NCBI RefSeq assembly: GCF_022682305.1
Contig: NZ_CP093528.1
Span: 1,935,501-1,999,500, forward strand
Reading direction: 5' to 3'
Length of the DNA stretch: 64,000 nucleotides
Origin: Shinella zoogloeoides
GTDB lineage: Bacteria; Pseudomonadota; Alphaproteobacteria; Rhizobiales; Rhizobiaceae
Below are positions 62,596 to 64,000 of this stretch, piece after piece. The notes under the pieces were generated by a model. That model was not told where the DNA came from and made no database searches. It worked only from the letters and a program-made list of their open reading frames with translations. Numbering within the stretch: the first letter of the stretch is position 1; each line of letters starts with the position of its first letter. The position numbers were made by a program, and so were the translations under genes.

Positions 62596-63422
62596 GCCAT
62601 ATCGCCACCCTCATCCCGCCGCAGGCCCCGCCGGCTGCGCCACCCAAGCCCTTCACCGCCGGCCGCTTCTTCGGCAATGTCTTCATGGGCGTCTGGCTGG
62701 CGCTCGCCGTCGGCGTCTTCATGCTGATCGTCAACGGCTGGGACCCGGAGAAATTTGCGAAATACGGACCGAATTACCTCTCCGGCCTCGGCGTGACGCT
62801 GCTGCTCGTCGGCGTCTCCATCACCCTCGGCGGCGCATTGTCGCTGCCGATCGCCTTCGCGCGCATGTCGAAGAACCCGGTCTCCTCCTGGCTCTCCGCC
62901 GCCTATGTCTATTTCTTCCGCGGCACCCCGCTGCTGACCCAGCTCTTCCTTATCTACTACGGTCTCGGCAGCTTCTCCGCGGAGCTGAAGTCGCTCGGCC
63001 TCTGGTGGTTCTTCCGCGATGCCTGGAACTGCGCGCTCCTGGCCTTCACGCTCAACACCGCCGCCTACCAGGCCGAAATCCTGCGCGGCGCCATCGAGAG
63101 CGTGCCGCGCGGCCAGCATGAAGGCGCGGCGGCGCTCGGCCTGCCGAAGAAGGTCACCTTCTTCAAGGTCATCCTGCCGCAGGCTCTCATCGTGGCGCTG
63201 CGCCCCTACGGCAACGAGATCATCCTGATGATCAAGGGGTCGGCCATCGTCGCCATCGTCACGGTCCTCGACCTGATGGGACAGACGCGCCTCGCGTTCT
63301 CCCGCACCTTCGATCCCCAGACCTATATCTGGGCCGCGCTGATCTACCTGCTGATCGTGGAGCTGCTGCGCAATCTCTGGGCCTGGCTCGACACCCGCCT
63401 GACGCGCCACCTAAAGCGCTAG
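62592..63422 (+). CDS. amino-acid ABC transporter permease (HisM-like)
   Basis: A 276-residue permease with extra N-terminal polar residues (PPQAPPAAPPKPF). YVYFFRGTPLLTQLFLIYYGLGSF and the EAA loop IESVPRGQHEGAAALGLPKKVTFFKVILPQALIVALRP are characteristic. It overlaps the preceding gene by ATGA. No ATPase gene follows; an unlinked ATPase must drive the pair, or the gene has been lost. A hairpin follows. Confidence 0.93.
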   Translation: MSHIATLIPPQAPPAAPPKPFTAGRFFGNVFMGVWLALAVGVFMLIVNGWDPEKFAKYGPNYLSGLGVTLLLVGVSITLGGALSLPIAFARMSKNPVSSWLSAAYVYFFRGTPLLTQLFLIYYGLGSFSAELKSLGLWWFFRDAWNCALLAFTLNTAAYQAEILRGAIESVPRGQHEGAAALGLPKKVTFFKVILPQALIVALRPYGNEIILMIKGSAIVAIVTVLDLMGQTRLAFSRTFDPQTYIWAALIYLLIVELLRNLWAWLDTRLTRHLKR

Positions 63423-63430
63423 GACACTCT

Positions 63431-63456
63431 GGCAGCACTTCGAAGGGAGTGCTGCC
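63431..63456 (+). terminator. hairpin after the permease operon
   Basis: GGCAGCACT (63431-63439) pairs perfectly with AGTGCTGCC (63448-63456). Only a distant short T run (CCTGTTTTC) follows, so terminator function is likely but not certain. Confidence 0.6.
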
Positions 63457-63499
63457 AACATCCTGTTTTCAAAGAAATTTTCCCGATGCGGACACGATG

Positions 63500-63515
63500 T
63501 TAAGCCTTCATTAAC
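63500..63515. promoter_or_regulatory. candidate CtrA-binding site upstream of usg
   Basis: TTAAGCCTTCATTAAC fits the full CtrA consensus TTAA-N7-TTAAC, 54 bases before the usg start codon, which is a typical distance for a regulated promoter. Consensus match only. Confidence 0.55.
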
Positions 63516-63569
63516 CTTGAAGGGCGTTCAATTGCAGGGACCATCATTCATCACGCAATGAGGTCCGCT

Positions 63570-63836
63570 ATGACGAACGACATGGCAATGCAGCTCAAGG
63601 GCTACGGCATGACCACGGCCCAGATCCTCTACCGCATGCCGGATCACCAGCAATTCCTGCAGACCTATATCTGGCAGCACTACGACCTTGCCCCGGATTT
63701 CCCGGAGATGAAGAGCTTCCTGAAATTCTGGCAGGAGAAGCTGGACGGTCCCATCCATTCCGTGCGCTACGTCCACCGCCGCCTCATCTCGCCGACGGAA
63801 TGGCGCGCGCTGAAAGGCGAATTCGTCATCAACTGA
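63570..63836 (+). CDS. usg: Usg-like family protein
   Basis: An 88-residue cytosolic protein of the Usg family, small conserved proteins first named for a gene near the tryptophan operon. The pattern QLKGYGMTTAQILYRMPDHQQFLQTYIWQHYDLAPDFPEMKSFLKFWQEKLDGPIHSVRYVHRRLI covers most of the length and is highly conserved. ATG 63570, preceded by GAGG, is preferred to 63558. A CtrA-type box precedes it. Function unknown. Confidence 0.9.
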   Translation: MTNDMAMQLKGYGMTTAQILYRMPDHQQFLQTYIWQHYDLAPDFPEMKSFLKFWQEKLDGPIHSVRYVHRRLISPTEWRALKGEFVIN

Positions 63837-63848
63837 CGGCCGCCGCCC

Positions 63849-64000
63849 TCACACGTGAACGGACCCGTGCGCAAGCTCGCTGTCCGACATCTTCACCGTG
63901 AGGGAGAAATAGGCGATGACGGCATAGAAGAGGGCGACAAGGGCGATCACCACGCCGCCCGGTACCGGTCCGAGCGCCGCATTGGCCACCACATGCTCGA
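63849..64000 (-). CDS. C-terminal end of a membrane protein
   Basis: The last 49 residues of a protein whose start lies beyond the window. They contain one hydrophobic helix (GGVVIALVALFYAVIAYFSL) and the polar tail TVKMSDSELAHGSVHV before a TGA. The helix shows it is membrane bound; the family cannot be named from this fragment. It is convergent with usg. Confidence 0.6.
   Translation of the reverse strand, partial: EHVVANAALGPVPGGVVIALVALFYAVIAYFSLTVKMSDSELAHGSVHV

Overview
The window looks like a chromosomal segment of an alphaproteobacterium of the order Hyphomicrobiales, most probably family Rhizobiaceae (Shinella, Ensifer/Sinorhizobium, Rhizobium or Agrobacterium type). The base composition is high in G+C. 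Lineage-typical genes include a growth-pole-ring-type giant coiled-coil protein, a class II DAHP synthase, a Usg-like protein, DUF2865 and NYN-LOTUS proteins, a YcjX/YcjF pair, and CtrA-type and Pho-type sites. There are also short palindromic intergenic repeats of the kind scattered through rhizobial genomes. I see no phage, insertion sequence, CRISPR, tRNA or rRNA. This is core-genome housekeeping and envelope biology rather than an accessory island.

Layout. 1-3.5 kb: end of a SixA-like phosphatase, the YcjX GTPase-like/YcjF membrane pair and a small secreted protein. 3.5-5.3 kb: folate operon folP-folB-folK (minus strand). 5.4-7.4 kb: a DUF922 putative protease, a candidate small RNA with an anti-Shine-Dalgarno loop, a [2Fe-2S] ferredoxin and an Hpt phosphotransfer protein. 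7.4-13.7 kb: a 1,942-residue polar growth ring homologue behind a CtrA-type box. 13.9-19.1 kb: a Tim44-like protein, then an Mla-type lipid transport operon (permease, ATPase, MCE protein, lipoprotein). 19.2-26.6 kb: a DgcA-type epimerase, an MFS transporter, an LpxH-like phosphoesterase, a malic enzyme and a frameshifted ABC-F ATPase. 26.8-35.3 kb: DUF2865, a CHASE4-type diguanylate cyclase, NYN-LOTUS, NAD synthase, an LtaS-like phosphoglycerol transferase/sulfatase, DUF1003 and a GFA-family protein. 35.4-44.5 kb: central metabolism (class II DAHP synthase, glutathione reductase, rpiA, gph, fumC) with a DUF2059 protein and a YcbB-type L,D-transpeptidase. 44.6-50.1 kb: a second diguanylate cyclase, a 25-codon small membrane ORF, a second L,D-transpeptidase, an M15 peptidase, a PPOX flavoprotein and a divergent hydrolase/MarR pair. 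50.1-54.3 kb: a palindromic repeat, LtrA, a TMEM175-like channel, a Kef-type antiporter and DUF971. 54.4-58.3 kb: molybdenum cofactor genes moaA, mobA and mobB with two passengers. 58.4-64 kb: a 701-residue OmpA-family protein with Q/E/A-rich and Asn-Val repeats, an amino-acid ABC transporter without its ATPase, Usg, and the end of a membrane protein.

Themes. Several genes belong to envelope growth and maintenance: the polar ring protein, the Mla system, two L,D-transpeptidases, an M15 peptidase, OmpA and the LtaS-like enzyme. Rhizobiaceae grow from one pole and make LD-crosslinked peptidoglycan, so this grouping is biologically coherent even though the genes are not one operon. Two CtrA-consensus sites (upstream of the ring gene and of usg) suggest cell-cycle control, and a Pho-box-like site lies in front of the LtaS-like gene. 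The most check-worthy items are the candidate anti-SD small RNA, the CtrA sites, the small membrane ORF, the ABC-F frameshift, and the repeat whose two ends supply the stop codons of the flanking genes. Family names come from recognising motifs by eye; no database search was run.
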